Positions 36,515-48,881 of a stretch of DNA of 64,000 nucleotides are shown piece after piece. The notes under the pieces are model-generated. The model made no database searches. It saw nothing but the letters and a program-made list of their open reading frames with translations, and was not told where the DNA came from. The stretch is from Cornus controversa (Eukaryota; Streptophyta; Magnoliopsida; Cornales; Cornaceae). The stretch is taken from assembly GCA_026545225.1 (NCBI GenBank), contig CM048853.1, positions 54,393,755-54,457,754 of the forward strand, in the 5' to 3' direction. A program made the translations under genes and the position numbers. Every line of letters begins with the position of its first letter. Positions within the stretch are counted from its first letter, which is position 1.

Positions 36515-38861
36515 TCAACTATGCCTGACAGTTTCTGATAGCTGTTGATTCTGACAGTTTCTGTTTTTCAACTAAGAGTTTAACAAAAAAAAAAGATGTA
36601 CAGAGTACAATAATCATAATTCAATAGTATGTAATGCAATAAAGATAAATTAGAAATTCAAAATCATAAAATTGCAGTAATAAATTTAGGCTCCGTTTGT
36701 TTTGACGTACAATATTTTTTGAAATTTTTTGATGTTGAGTAGCATCACACTAACTTTTCAATATTTTACGAATTAGTTGTTTTAATTCAAATATTTTGAC
36801 GTAAAAATGTTTTACGGGTATGGCAAGTAGAAAAAATTTTAATAAAAGAAATAAAAAAAGAAGAAGAAGTGAAAAAGAAAAGAAAAAGAGAGAATTTCAA
36901 AGAAAAAAAACTTAGAATTTGATTGGACGAGGGAAATACAATTTTTTTTGGAAGGGAACCAAATGTATTTAAAAAAGAAGAAGAAGAAGAAGAAGAGTTA
37001 GAGACAAGAAAGAATTAGAGAGATTTTAGAAGGAAAATTTTTTAGGGGAAGACTTTGTAATAATAAACTGTAGTTTTTTTTATTATATGTATGCATCAAA
37101 AAGGTAAAGTAAAGCTGTTGGGGGATAATACTTGACTCCAATCTTATGGAACCAAGTTAGTTTTTTTTAGGTGATAGTGGCTTAATAAAAGTGTGACAAG
37201 TGTCCCAAATTTATAAAAACATTAAAAGAAGTTAAAAATAAATATATTTCTATAACGATATATATATATATATAACATCCTGGTCTCTTCTCAATTTATT
37301 CGTCTTTATATTTAAAGTGAAGATACCCATGTATGTATATATATACTCATATAAATGTATATGATGGTTTGTTTTAAATCTGATTAGATCTATGTCATTT
37401 TTTGATATGATAATTTGGGTTTCATTGTATCAAATTTGTGAAAAGTTTAACAATGACGAATGCTAAAATCTATTAATTGGAGATTCGGAGTCCACCATTG
37501 TCATTCGATTTAACCCATAAGAAATGGATAATATCTATTTTTTTTTCTTTAGACACGTGTCACACTTTTATTGGGTACATAATTCAGGAGAACCAACTTG
37601 GTTCACTGTATACATGTATGCATAAACCGTGAAATTTGTATATATTGTGTGTAATTCTTCCTTGAGAAAATGATAGACAGGGCTAACGAAATATTTACGG
37701 TACCAATTTCTAAAAGGAGTGGCTGTGATGCATGAACACAACTGCCCCAAATCCCAATTTGGTGAGCTATCATATAAAGAATTGTTGGTTTACCTAATTA
37801 ATTTTAAGATAAAATACATTAATTTCTTCTGTAATTTGTCGTAATTACACATAAAAGTTATATTTGTAAAAAAGTTATACTCACCTCATTTTTGTACAAA
37901 TATTGACTAAAATGCCTTCAAATTCATTAAAATGGTAAGGAACAATTATTTTTGGATAATAAGAGCATAATGATCATTTTAACGTGTTAAAAGAAAAAAA
38001 AAAAAGTGTAACTATTTTATAAATATAACACACGTTTATAATTAGACCAAATTTGAAAAAATGTCAATAGATTTTAGCGTTAATTTTACTTTTTATATAT
38101 CACCAAAACTCCCCGATAGAATTGATGGCCAACCTTTCTCTCCCTCCACGTCATTCCATTTTTCTCTACTTTTTTTTAAACAAACCAAGTACCCAACATA
38201 AGGGTCCTCCAAATCACTCTCTTTTTCACTCATTTCTATCGATGTATAACGTTTTCCTCCAAACTATTTCCATTCTTTTCCTTTGCATCTGTTTGGTTAA
38301 ATAAAAACTAATAGTAAAAAATGTGAAGTGAATGAAAAAAAAAAATTCAACAATAATTTGATTAGTATGAAAATGTTTCAAAAAAATTATAAGAAGTTAC
38401 AATTTTATAATCTGTAATTTATGAAAGTAAGAAGAAAAGAAAGAATATTGTTATAAATTTATAAAAAAATTTCAAGAAATCAAAATTTTTTTATGTTTAT
38501 GGTAAGAAAATTTTATGAGAAAATTAAGTGGTTATAAAAAGTTATTTTCTCACAAAATTCTTCTCATGCAATCCATATCCTTAAATGTTAAAAAAAAAAT
38601 TTTCATTTTCTTTTCCCTTTTGCTATTTCTATCTAAACGTGGCCCAAAAGAAATGGCGTTAGTGATGTTTATTAGTCATACATCCCTCCTAACAGAGAAG
38701 TTAGGATTTGATTTTCTAATTGAGACAAAATGCACAAAACTTTTATTATTATTTATCTATGATAAAATAGGACTGTATATATTACATTACTTGCGTATAA
38801 CGTGCCCTTTCTTTATGGTGTATTGGTATGAGAGAGATTTTATTTTATTTTTTTCTTGTAC
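36443..38861. other. Divergent spacer between relic C and copy D
   Basis: It begins with a TA run (about 36484-36513). The remainder is AT-rich with A/G-rich low-complexity tracts (36840-37020). No gene is recognised. This is the turning point of the array: genes to the left are on the minus strand, genes to the right on the plus strand. Confidence 0.55.
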
Positions 38862-39070
38862 GGACCCCACTTTTGTGGAAAAAGAATCAAAAGATAGTGT
38901 AGAATCTGACCTCATCACAGAGAAAATATAATATATCATATGAAATAGAGAGTAAAACAGAAACAGAGAGAGGAATCTAATTCCATTCAATAAAATCAAG
39001 TTGATGTTTTCAATTCTAAAAAATTGAGTGACTACTCACTGATTCTCAGTTAGCAGCACCCAAATCGATC
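38862..39070 (+). promoter_or_regulatory. Conserved proximal promoter/5' leader of reductase D
   Basis: This block is similar upstream of copies D, E and F and in part upstream of G. Shared pieces are CCCACTTTTG, GTGTAGAAxTCTGAC, CAGAGAAAATATA-type TATA-like sequence (here about 38922-38935), GAGGAATCTAATTCCATTCA, and a leader ending CACCCAAATCGAxCATGG. Conservation outside coding sequence probably reflects recent duplication plus promoter function; no expression evidence. Confidence 0.55.
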
Positions 39071-41690
39071 ATGGCGTACACAGAACAATCACAACAGCAA
39101 GTGCCCAAAGAGCTTCCGAAGGTTTTGGTTCTTCGCCCACCAAATATTTTCAATGTTTATGGAAAACAATTATCAGAAAAGTTCCATTTGTTGAAAGCAT
39201 GGGAATATTCGATGCCCACTGACCAATTCCTCGCAACCCATGCCAGTTCTGTGCAAGCCATGCTATGCTCCGGCGGCACTCCGGTCCCCGCCGACCTCCT
39301 CGGCCGCCTCCCATCACTCAGGGTTATCGTCACCACCAGCGCCGGTCTCAACCACATCGACTTGCCGGAGTGCCGCCGCCGCGGAATCTCCGTCGCCAAC
39401 ACTGGAACCATCTACTCCGCCGATGTGGCTGACACGGCGGTCGGACTGTTGATTGATGTTCTGAGAAAAATCACGGCCGGTGATCGGTATGTTCGTGGTG
39501 GGCTTTGGCCGATCCAAGGAGACTACCCTCTTGGTTCCAAGGTCCCCTCTGTCTCTCTCTCTCTCTATACATATGTACATATAAAAAAGTGTTTACACAG
39601 TCACACACATATATATTGAATTAGGGTTCTTGAAAGAAGTTGTTTTTTATCTCTAATTATGACTGCAGGGTAGTGTTTTTCTTTAAAATTGTGGAAATTG
39701 TGCTCTCTAGTCTCCAGATTTAGCTTTTTAAGTGTCTGAAATTAGTTCTACCGAAGAAACATGTTTCATTGCTATATACGTCCTCCACTCCAAAATTGTT
39801 GTACCTCTCATTTCAGCTTCTTTTAAGTTGTCTTCCTTTTTAAAAATTTAAAACTATCCCTTTATAGTTCAGTTAGTTAGGATGACTATGTGCAGGTAGA
39901 GGATATTTTGTAAAGTATATAATTGTTTCACATTAACTTTTCAAGTGAAAATAAAACTTAGAATGGAGTAACAATTACCAGATAATGCGTCTGGTCTTTT
40001 TATTTTTTATGTTTTTGGGTTCTAAAGAAAAAGGAAACATTTGTATAACAATGGGTGTTTAGGCTTGTGTTTGGTTTGTCTTGTCCAAAGATTTTGGTTC
40101 TTTTTTTTATATATATACAATGGTGGTGTGAGTCTTAGAGCACCCAATAATAGGGATGCATGGTAAAACACACTCCTCTGTCATGTACCTGCCTCACCCC
40201 GTTTAAAATGATTTTGGGGGCGGATTTTAGGAGTGAAAACCTTGAGGGTGCATGTCGGGGACGGGGGAGGTCACCTTCCTTTGCCCCTCCCCGTTTATAT
40301 TGAGAATTGATCATTTTACTCTTAAAAATTATAATCTTCTCATTACTGGAATCATTAGAAGAATGTAATTTGTATAGTTAACTTTGGTATGTTAGAAGCT
40401 TTTCAAACATATCAATGTTAATATTATTTGATTTGAAAGAATGTTTATTTGATTTATATTTTTAAATATGACTTTTTAAACGGGGATGAGAATAGAAATG
40501 GGGAAGGGACCTCATCCCAAACCAGTCCCGTTGCTAAACGGTTTTGGGCAGAGATGGGGTGGTAAACTTAAATTGGGTGCCCCACCCCAAACCCACCCTG
40601 TCGCCGTCCCTACCTAATAATCCATCACCAAATACATGTAGTCTCCCATTCACATGCACTAGGTAATGTGGCAAATTCCCTGAGGGTGGCCCCCAAGAGG
40701 ATTCAAACTCATAGCTTGCAAAATGTGAGGCGAAACCCTTGTCATTAAGTTATGAGCAATGCTACACATCATGAAATTATTTCATGAATGATATGACAGG
40801 TAACGTGGAGAGTTAGTATTGATGGGATTCCCCCATACACAAAGTCCCATGATATTATCACCGAATCCCACCAATACTAACTCTCCACGTTACCTGCCAC
40901 ATCATTCATGATAAAATTCATGAAATAATTTCATGACGTTTAACATTTCTCTTAAGTTATACCTCTTTAGATTCAAAAAAAATTATCACAAATTTTGATA
41001 TTGTGTATATTATGTGTATATATTACCATTTTGAACTTCCCAGTGTATTTAACTTTTTGGGCAGTATTCTTATTAGGTAATTGTTACCAAGAACCTATAG
41101 TGGTTAACGAGGAACTATTATTTGTTTCCTAAATTGATTTGAGTGATGGTGATTGATGATTTCAGTTGGGAGGCAAGCGAGTTGGGATTGTTGGACTGGG
41201 AAACATTGGCTTACAAGTTGCAAAGAGGCTTGAGGCCTTTGGCTGCACAATCTCATATAATTCGAGGAAGAAGAAACCATCTGTCTCCTTCCCTTTTTAT
41301 CCTGATGTCTGTGAACTCACAGCTAATTGCGATATCCTTGTCATTTGCTGTGCATTAACTGACCAAACACGTCACATGATTAACAAGGAAGTGTTATTGG
41401 CATTGGGAGAGGAGGGAGTCATTGTTAACATCGGACGTGGGGCTGTTATCGATGAGAAAGAACTCGTAGGGTGCTTGGTGCAAGGAAAGATTGCTGGTGC
41501 TGGCTTGGATGTGTTCGAGAATGAGCCTCAGATTCCTAAAGAGCTCTTTGCATTGGATAATGTTGTGTTATCGCCCCATCGAGCTGTCTTTACAGACGAA
41601 TCTTTTCTTGATTTATATGAACTTATATCGGGGAATTTTGAAGCTTTCTTCTCTGATAAACCTTTACTTTCTCCTGTGGTAGATGAATGA
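39071..41690 (+). CDS. Glyoxylate/hydroxypyruvate reductase, HPR3-like, copy D
   Basis: Two exons, 39071-39541 and 41166-41690; donor TCCAAG|GTCCCC, acceptor TTTCAG|TTG, phase 0; 331 aa. It begins MAYTEQSQQQV, the group-two start shared with E and G and, in shorter form, F. The nucleotide motif GLGNIG is at 167-172. The triad is Arg248 (NIGRG), Glu277 (DVFENEP) and His295 (SPHRA). The SYNSRKKK stretch after the second Rossmann strand favours NADPH. It is expected to reduce hydroxypyruvate/glyoxylate-type 2-oxoacids; which substrate each copy prefers cannot be told. The 1.62-kb intron contains a SINE relic with a hAT-type MITE inside it and a Mutator-type MITE at its edge. It looks intact. Confidence 0.92.
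40138..40753 (-). mobile_element. tRNA-derived SINE relic in intron D, split by a hAT-type MITE
   Basis: Read on the minus strand, the relic starts near CTTAATGACAAGGGTTTCGC (A-box-like), continues with a B-box-like GAGTTTGAATCC, then GGGGGCCACC. Related sequence occurs at comparable positions in introns E, F and G. The copy is interrupted at 40151-40612 by another element. Boundaries are approximate. Confidence 0.6.
40151..40612. mobile_element. hAT-type MITE inside the SINE relic of intron D
   Basis: 462 bp from TAGGGATGC to the complementary right end GCCGTCCCTA. The flanks CCCAATAA (40143-40150) and CCTAATAA (40613-40620) match at 7 of 8 bases; 8-bp target duplications are typical of hAT elements. 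The uninterrupted SINE in intron F shows what the empty site looks like. Confidence 0.75.
40754..40951. mobile_element. Mutator-type MITE, copy 4
   Basis: 198 bp, almost entirely one long inverted repeat: GAGCAATGCTACACATCATG at the left pairs with GAGAAATGTTAAACGTCATG (reverse complement of the right). A perfect 9-bp duplication TTAAGTTAT flanks it (40745-40753 and 40952-40960). Intron F contains the uninterrupted site (ATTAAGTTATACC), which confirms insertion. Confidence 0.92.
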
Positions 41691-42293
41691 ATGGATTGAT
41701 TCTTCTCTTTAATTGGAGGTTTTCTCTCACATGTTGTTGTATTATTCTAACTAAGACCCTTTCTTGTTTCAGTTGGCTATCTCATTGAAGAGAACCATGA
41801 AAATAAACATTTTTTTTTTATTGTTGTAGGTCAATGTCACATAATTTCTCTCTTTTATTGCCTCAGAAACAATTGATTTATTGTAGATACTTGTAAGCAA
41901 AACAGAGCCCAAAACAGCATATTGTTTGTCAGCTCTTAGAATGATTTCCGAGTTATATCGATGGAACAATTGGAATAGGGTTTGGAACATACAGTGTGGA
42001 TCAAGAAGACATCATCACATCATTGGCAGGATAGATCAATGAAATAATACCCAAGTTTTGCCGAAATTGCAGACCTCAAACAGTGAAATGCTGCTCATTT
42101 TTGCCAGGCACTATGGAAAACCGGCACTACTCAATCCTCTCGAGTTGTGCTTCCTACTTTCAGAACATTTCCAAAGACTTACTAGCTGTAGAAAACATTT
42201 TTCATCGGAATGATACAGCAAGATTCATGAAACTAATTATATCATTTTAAAGATTTCGACGGATCGTGAAGCTTTCTGATGTTAGACGACTAA

Positions 42294-42512
42294 GGTGTTT
42301 TTTGATAAAATTGAAAATTAAGTATTGAAAATTTGAAGCGCTGAAATCTTTAAGTGAACTAAAAAATAAATATTTTTGAATCTTTAGCGTTCAACATATA
42401 TATTTTTTAATCTTTAGCGTTATGTCTCTGTTATTTAAAATTTTATCTCATTTTAAATGGTATTTACCGTTTTAAGCAATATTCAATTTGCGTTATCAAA
42501 CACACTTAATTG
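42294..42512. mobile_element. Small inverted-repeat element (MITE-like)
   Basis: The left end GTGTTTTTTGATAAAATTGA and the reverse complement of the right end GTGTGTTTGATAACGCAAAT are related. A second copy lies at 49566-49788 in intron F. Superfamily uncertain; hAT-type MITEs often have such ends. Confidence 0.5.
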
Positions 42513-42582
42513 AATAAGCACTTAATCCGTTTACAACCTAAATTCGTTTTTTCTTTTCTGCATGGCATGCCTAAGCTATCAG

Positions 42583-42748
42583 TTAGGTGCCTAAGTTCAT
42601 TTTTTTGGAAATTTAGCCAGCTACTGGAATTCATTGTTAGGCGCCTAAACCATGAGTTAGGCGAGTAAATCCATATATTAAGTCAAATTAACAGAATACT
42701 TGTTTTGGCCAAATTAGGCGCCCAAGTCAACCACTTAGGCGACTAAAG
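42583..42748. repeat. Cluster of near-palindromic TTAGGCGCCTAA motifs
   Basis: Variants occur at 42583 (TTAGGTGCCTAA), 42637 (TTAGGCGCCTAA, perfect palindrome), 42657 (TTAGGCGAGTAA), 42714 (TTAGGCGCCCAA) and 42735 (TTAGGCGACTAA). Spacing is irregular. Confidence 0.75.
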
Positions 42749-43262
42749 TCATTTAAAAATTTGAATTTGAATTCTTTTATGGCCAACGTGACTTCTAACT
42801 TTTCCAATAACAATTATACCCTTATCATGTAAATCAACTAATTTCAAGGTACAAGTCCAAAAGTTGTAAGGACTTTAATTGATATGATTTAATTGGTTTG
42901 TGGGTTCTGAGTCTTCTAAGTCCAAGAATAGAGCTTTCATGCAAAACGCTTCCAAAATTACTTTACGTTAAATTCTAGCTCTCACGAGAGGACTGTGCTA
43001 TCCAAAATCTTGATCTTGATCTTGAGTTCCTTCATCACATGGCTTAAATTCAATTTGAATTTTGTCATTAATCTTGAATATTTTTTTGAGTTTTGAAGTA
43101 AAATTTGATTAACACAAATTCAAGTAGAATATTAAATCAATACTTTAATAGTTTGATGTTATCAAAATTTCTCAAAATGCCCTTTGATTGAAATATTGAA
43201 GTCAAAGGCTATTTTATGAAAATTTAGTTAAAAGAATGAATGTTTTAAGATAATTTTAGAAT

Positions 43263-43472
43263 GAGAAAGGCTAAACGTTATGAAATTATTTCATGAATTT
43301 GTATCATGAATGATGTGACAGGTAACGTGGAGAGTTAGTATAGTGGGATTCAGTGATAATATCATGAGACTGTGTATGGGAGAAATTCCACCAATATTAA
43401 TTCTCCACGTTACTTGCTACATCATTCATGATACAAATTCATGAAATAATTTCATGACATGTAACATTGCTC
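43263..43472. mobile_element. Mutator-type MITE, copy 5
   Basis: 210 bp from GAGAAAGGCTAAACG to AACATTGCTC with long complementary arms. The flanks TTTTAGAAT (43254-43262) and TTTTAAAAT (43473-43481) match at 8 of 9 bases. Confidence 0.85.
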
Positions 43473-43909
43473 TTTTAAAATATTTGTATAAAAATTTTCT
43501 ATTTTTGAATTTGTTGAGAAATGTTTTATTAAGACAGTATTAGACACCTCAAAGAGTAATGATAGACAGACCGATTGGACTTAGTCCGATTTTTGTTTTA
43601 TGTGAGTAGAGTGGTGGACCACACACATGACATTATCATGACATCATGTGATGGGACCCACCACCCCCACTCACTTCAAAAAAAAATATCGAAAATATCA
43701 TTACTCCACCTCAAAATGTATCCAAAAAAAAATATCATACATTGCCATTTCGTAATTCATGATCCACGTCATGAAATTTCTTTCATGATGCTTATCATTG
43801 TAAGCAACTCTAACCCTCCTGCGCTCTCTCTCTCTCTTGGCCCACATTCACAAGGATGAGAAAATAAAGTTGGTAACCATTTATCTCCCTCCAATGAAGT
43901 AAGGATTTA

Positions 43910-44103
43910 CGGACGCCACTTTTGGGGGGAATAAGAGTGTAGAAATCTGACCTCCCAGAGAAAATGAATTGTATGAAATACAGAAACAGAGAGAGAGAGG
44001 AATCTAAGTCCATTCAATAATCTCACTGTTATGTTTTCAATTCCAACAATTGATGAGTGATTGACTACTTACTGATTCTCAGTTCTCAGCACCCAAATCG
44101 ATC
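43910..44103 (+). promoter_or_regulatory. Conserved proximal promoter/5' leader of reductase E
   Basis: Same block as upstream of D and F, with GGACGCCACTTTTGGGGG, GTGTAGAAATCTGACC, a GAGAAAATGAAT stretch where D and F have a TATA-like run, and the leader ending CACCCAAATCGATCATGG. Confidence 0.5.
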
Positions 44104-46097
44104 ATGGCGTATACAGAACAATCACAAGAACAAGAGCCCAAAGAGCTTCCAAAGGTGTTGGTTTTTGATCCACCAAATGTTTTGTCAGTCTATGGAAAAC
44201 AATTATCAGAAAAGTTCCAATTGTTGCAGGCATGGGAATCTCCGATGCCCATCCACCAATTCGTGGCAACCCATGCCGGTTCAGTGCAAGCCATGCTGTG
44301 CTCCGGCCGCAAAACGGTCCCCACCCACGTCCTTAGCAGCCTCCCGTCTCTCAGGGTCATCGTCACCACCAGCGCCGGCCTCAACCACATCGACATGCCG
44401 GAGTGCCGCCGCCGGGGAATCTCGGTCGCCAACACCGGTACCGTCTACTCGGCCGATGTGGCTGACACGGCGGTCGGACTGTTGATTGATGTTGTGAGAA
44501 AAATCACGGCCGGTGATCGGTATGTTCGTGGTGGGCTTTGGCCGATGAAAGGAGAATACCTTCTTGGTTCCAAGGTCCCCCCTCTCTCTATCTCTATACA
44601 TGTATGTGTGTGTATAATATGTACACAATCACACACACACACGTACTGAATTATGATTCTTGAAAGAAGAAGTTTTTGATCTCTAATTAGGACTGCAGTA
44701 TATTGTTTAGCTTCTTTAAATTTTCAAAATTGTTGTCCTCTGATTTCAGCTTCTTTTAAGTTGTCTTCCTTTTTTAAAAATTATCAAATATGTTTCAAGG
44801 CATTCTTTTATGCTTGCCCAGTGATAATGTCTCTTTTTTTTCTAAAGAAAAAGGAAACATATGTGGTGTTCAAGCTTGGGTTGGTTTGTCTTGAATGGAG
44901 TCCTTTGTCAAAAGATTTTTGTTGTTTTTTCTTTTTGTCTATGATGGTGGTGTCTAGTAGATTGGAATGATTTGGACACATATGTCGGAACTTAGAGTGG
45001 TGTTGGTGAACCGAGAAGATTAGTTATAATAGAAAGTAATAGACAAAGAGGGTGACCAAAAATAATATAGAATGATGTTATTAAAAATGACTTTAAAATG
45101 TTAAATATGGTAGAGAAAATAGTCTAATAGAAAAGATTAGAGAGAGAGAATTCATGTGTCCGACCCATTGATATGGAACTAAGGCAAGGATGATGATGGT
45201 GGTGGTGGTGGTGGTGGTGGTAGTGGTGTCAGTCTCTTAAAGCACACTATGACCCACCACCAAGTACACATCGAGACCATTCACATGCACCAAGCAAGGC
45301 AGAAATTTTCCTATAAAGGTGGCTCCGGATTCGAATTCTCAACTTCCAAGATATGAGGTGAAAGCCTTATTACATCTTGAGATTCAAAAGAATCCATCAC
45401 AAATTTTGATATTGTGTATGTGTGTATGCCACCATTTTAGACTTGTAATAATTACCACTCTATTTAACTTTTAGGCAGTAAATCAAGTATTAATTTGTTA
45501 CTATAGTGGTTAATGAGGAGCTGCTATTATTCTTCCTAACTTGATTTAAGTGATTGTGATTCATGATTTCAGTTGGGTGGCAAGCGAGTTGGGATTGTTG
45601 GACTAGGAAACATTGGTTTAGAAGTTGCAAAAAGGCTTGAGGCCTTTGGCTGCACAATCTCATACAATTCAAGGAAGAAGAAATCATGTGTCTCCTTCCC
45701 TTTTTATCCTGATATCTGTGAACTAGCAGCTAATTGCGATATCCTAGTCATTTGCTCTGCATTAACTGACGAAACACATCACATGATTAACAAACAAGTC
45801 TTACTAGCACTGGGAGAGGAGGGAGTGATTGTTAACATCGGACGTGGGGCTACCATCGATGAGAAAGAACTTGTCCGGTGTTTGGTGCAAGGAAAGATTG
45901 GTGGTGCTGGCTTGGATGTGTTTGAGAATGAGCCTCAACTTCCTAAAGAGCTCTTTGCATTGGATAATGTTGTCTTATCACCCCATCAAGCTGTCTATAC
46001 GGAGGAATCTTATCTGGATTTATATGAACTTGTCTTGGGGAATTTGGAAGCTTTCTTCTCTCACAAACCTTTGCTTTCTCCTGTTGTCGATGAATGA
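44104..46097 (+). CDS. Glyoxylate/hydroxypyruvate reductase, HPR3-like, copy E
   Basis: Two exons, 44104-44574 and 45573-46097, phase-0 junction, 331 aa. It starts MAYTEQSQEQEPKE. The nucleotide motif is GLGNIG (167-172). The catalytic set Arg248, Glu277 and His295 is intact, with His in SPHQAVYTEES (Gln where most other group-two copies have Arg). Other copy-specific residues are NIGRGATIDEKE and SALTDETHHMIN. The intron is the shortest of the array (998 bp) and contains only the SINE relic and a GGT microsatellite, so E is closest to the ancestral intron layout. Its 3' flank resembles that of copy F. Expected role as for copy D; cofactor probably NADPH from SYNSRKKK. Confidence 0.92.
45190..45230. 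repeat. (GGT)n microsatellite
   Basis: GAT/GGT trinucleotide run in the copy E intron, next to the SINE relic. Confidence 0.9.
45232..45375 (-). mobile_element. tRNA-derived SINE relic in intron E
   Basis: Minus-strand sequence with B-box-like GAATTCGAATCC followed by GGAGCCACC, comparable to the relics in introns D, F and G at the same intron position. Diverged, with approximate ends. Confidence 0.5.
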
Positions 46098-48690
46098 TTA
46101 ATGGATTCATTCTTCTCTTTAATTGGAGCTTTGTCTCTCACATGTTGTTCATGTATTTTAACTAAGACCCTTTCTTCTTTCAGTTTTTTTTTTTAAGGAA
46201 ATCAAAGGAATTTGAAGAGTTAAAAAGTACAGAAAGAAAATTAGACTTGATGGCCAATGATAGAATTGATGGCCAACCAAGATTTGTTGAAATTAGACTC
46301 TCAACTTTAACTCCTCCCTTTATATCAGTATTGATGTTTTATGGTTTTGTTACTTCTGTATCATCATGAGTGATATATGGGGTTACTACTTAAAATTTTG
46401 TGTGTGTGTGTGTGTGTTTTTTTTTTCAAATATTCTCACAATTCTATTTAAGAGACTTGAGAGGGTTGTTCTGGTAGTATCCCTAAAAGCATAACTCTCT
46501 CACTTCACTCCAAGAGACTTGAGAGGATTCTAATCTCTTCAATAGTGTTTTGGGAGTAATTTTTCAAGAAGAGAATTGAGTTTGGATTACTGTTTCAATA
46601 ATAATATAAGTCCATTTAAATTAAACTTCCATTGTTCACGCTTGTGTTCAGTTTCAACATGGATTGTTTATTAAATTGAAATGTGTTTGGTATAATAGGA
46701 GGGAAAAGAAAAGAAATGAAAGAATAATGTTAACCTATTACTTGTTTGGTTAATTAACGAAAGAAAAGAAATAAATGATAATATTAAACAGTATATCGTA
46801 TTGAAAAGACAGTGGAGAGAAATGAAATGAAAGAATTGTTTTATTTTGTAAATGATAAGGACAAAACTAAAATCCACTTATGTTTTGGAATTTAAAAAAA
46901 AAAAAAAAAAAAAGTCAAACATAGTAAACGGTTATTTTTGAACGAAAATTTATCGGATGAAGTATTTGTTCATAAGATACAACTAGCGGGGAGTTATACG
47001 AGCAAACTAAACTAGTGGGGGTTATATAAGCATACTAAACTGCAGGAGTGTTTTTTTTTAAGCTTATTATGATTACATCGACAATAATCCGGCAAAAAGG
47101 GGATTATTCCATCCACTTCCATGCCATAAATTCCTTAGTATGGAGAGAGCAATCTAAAGAGAAGGGAAGGGGTCACTAGACCAAGGGTTGTTTGAACCCA
47201 TTTCATATGATGGGAGTTGGAGGTGACGATTATAAAAAAAAAATCAAAAAATGTTATAAAATTTAGTTTAACTGCATTCAATATAAGAAATCTCACTTAT
47301 CAAATTCCATTATGGAAGACATAATTTTTTCTCAAGAATTTGACATGATATATATGATTTATGAACTTTTTTTTGGTGTCAAGGTAATAGTACGTTATGT
47401 ATAGTCAACGACTGGAAAAGGGTAGAAGAGTGTATGAATCGATATTATTACATTCCAATTCCTTCCCGATACCTTCCAAGAAAAATCTAGAATTGGATCA
47501 GTCTAGCTAATTGTATCTCAAATTGGATTAGTCTAGCTAAATGTCTACCCTTTCCAAGTGTGACAATTTGCTTGTGTAGGTGGGGATTTGATATTTTTTG
47601 ACTCCTTATGTAAGGGTTGGTTATTTGTCCGTACATGTTTAGCTTACGATGTGTTTGGAAGCCCTCGACCAATCTTCTTTTTTCCTGAAAAAGAAAAAAT
47701 CATTTTTACTAGTATTTCATGGCCACAAGTATGTATTATTAAAAATCAAATGTGGATTTTTAGTCACAAAAACCCCAATTCATGACAAATTTGAACAGCC
47801 TAAGGCGAAGAAAAAAAATAAGAGGTACTTTATTGCATAGTCTGGCTTTTAAGCCACATGCTCCACTGCTTGTGTGAGCCTCCGTCGCTTTTCCTTTTGA
47901 AGGGAGGATTAGGAAAATTCTATTGATTGCAACTTTCTCCGGACCTGAGCCGTTTCCAAGTAGTGTTCGATCAATTTTGTATTAATCAATATTCGATTGA
48001 TCACATAAAATTTTACCCAACCCTATATATTTAATGAAATGTATGAAACGAGGTCCTCTTAATGCTCTAACGCCCACATTGAATATGGGGAAAGAATAGG
48101 AAAAGTGATTTTGGAATTCTTGTCCATTTTTCAATTATTCAACCATTTCATTTTTACCAAGATAAAGTCAAAAGTTATCGTAAGGTCCCATATACAGCGA
48201 GAGTGTTTTTTTCTTTTTTTTCCTAATACTATAGGGATATTTTTGTTATTTGCACATTCTGCATACAAGGAGACGAGTTTTTGCACTTGAACCCTTCTAA
48301 AAAAACTCAGCTAAAACTCTCATATGATTAAAAAACAATTGAAAAACTGTTTTTTAAAAACTCAACCAAGTAAGCCCTAAACCTTTCTCTTCCATAGTCC
48401 ACATTTGGAAGGACAAGAAAATCACCCTCTCTTTCCATTGGTTCCACATTTGGAAGGATAAGAAAATCATGGTGGTGATCCCTCCCTCTCTCCACTCTTC
48501 AAAAGAAAACCCAATATATTTCTTTTTTCTTTCAGTTCCATCCAAACGAAGGGCCTTATAGTGATGTTTATCAAGTCTACTTCACCTCCTTACAAATGAA
48601 GTCAAGATTCAATTTTAGACAAAATGAGTAGGACTTTCTTTTTTCTTTTTTTTTTTGGGTATGAGAAGATGTTTTTTAATCTTGTTCGGA
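46098..48690. other. Spacer between copies E and F
   Basis: The first about 450 bp resembles the flank downstream of copy F (for example the GTATCATCATGAGTG stretch and the following ATATGGGGTTACTACTTAA). The stretch 46680-46870 is similar to about 55510-55600. The rest is AT-rich with no gene recognised. Confidence 0.6.
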
Positions 48691-48881
48691 CCGCACTTTT
48701 GGGGAATAAAATAGTGTAGAAATCTGACCCCCTCGCAGAGAAAATATATGATATGAAATACACAAACAGAGAGGAATCTAATTCCATTCAATAAGTCAAA
48801 TTGGTGTTTTCAATCCCAACAATTGAATTGAGTGACTACTGACTACTTACTGATTCTCAGTTCTCACCACCCAAATCGACC
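48691..48881 (+). promoter_or_regulatory. Conserved proximal promoter/5' leader of reductase F
   Basis: Block shared with D and E: CCGCACTTTTGGGG, GTGTAGAAATCTGACC, a GAGAAAATATATGATATG TATA-like stretch, GAGGAATCTAATTCC, and the leader ending CACCCAAATCGACCATGG. Confidence 0.55.

Larger units (their letters stand above)
41691..43909. other. Spacer between copies D and E
   Basis: The first about 350 bp (41700-42060) is similar to the sequence downstream of copy G. Then comes a small inverted-repeat element (42294-42512), the TTAGGCGCCTAA-like motif cluster (42583-42748) and a Mutator-type MITE (43263-43472). No gene is recognised. Confidence 0.6.
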
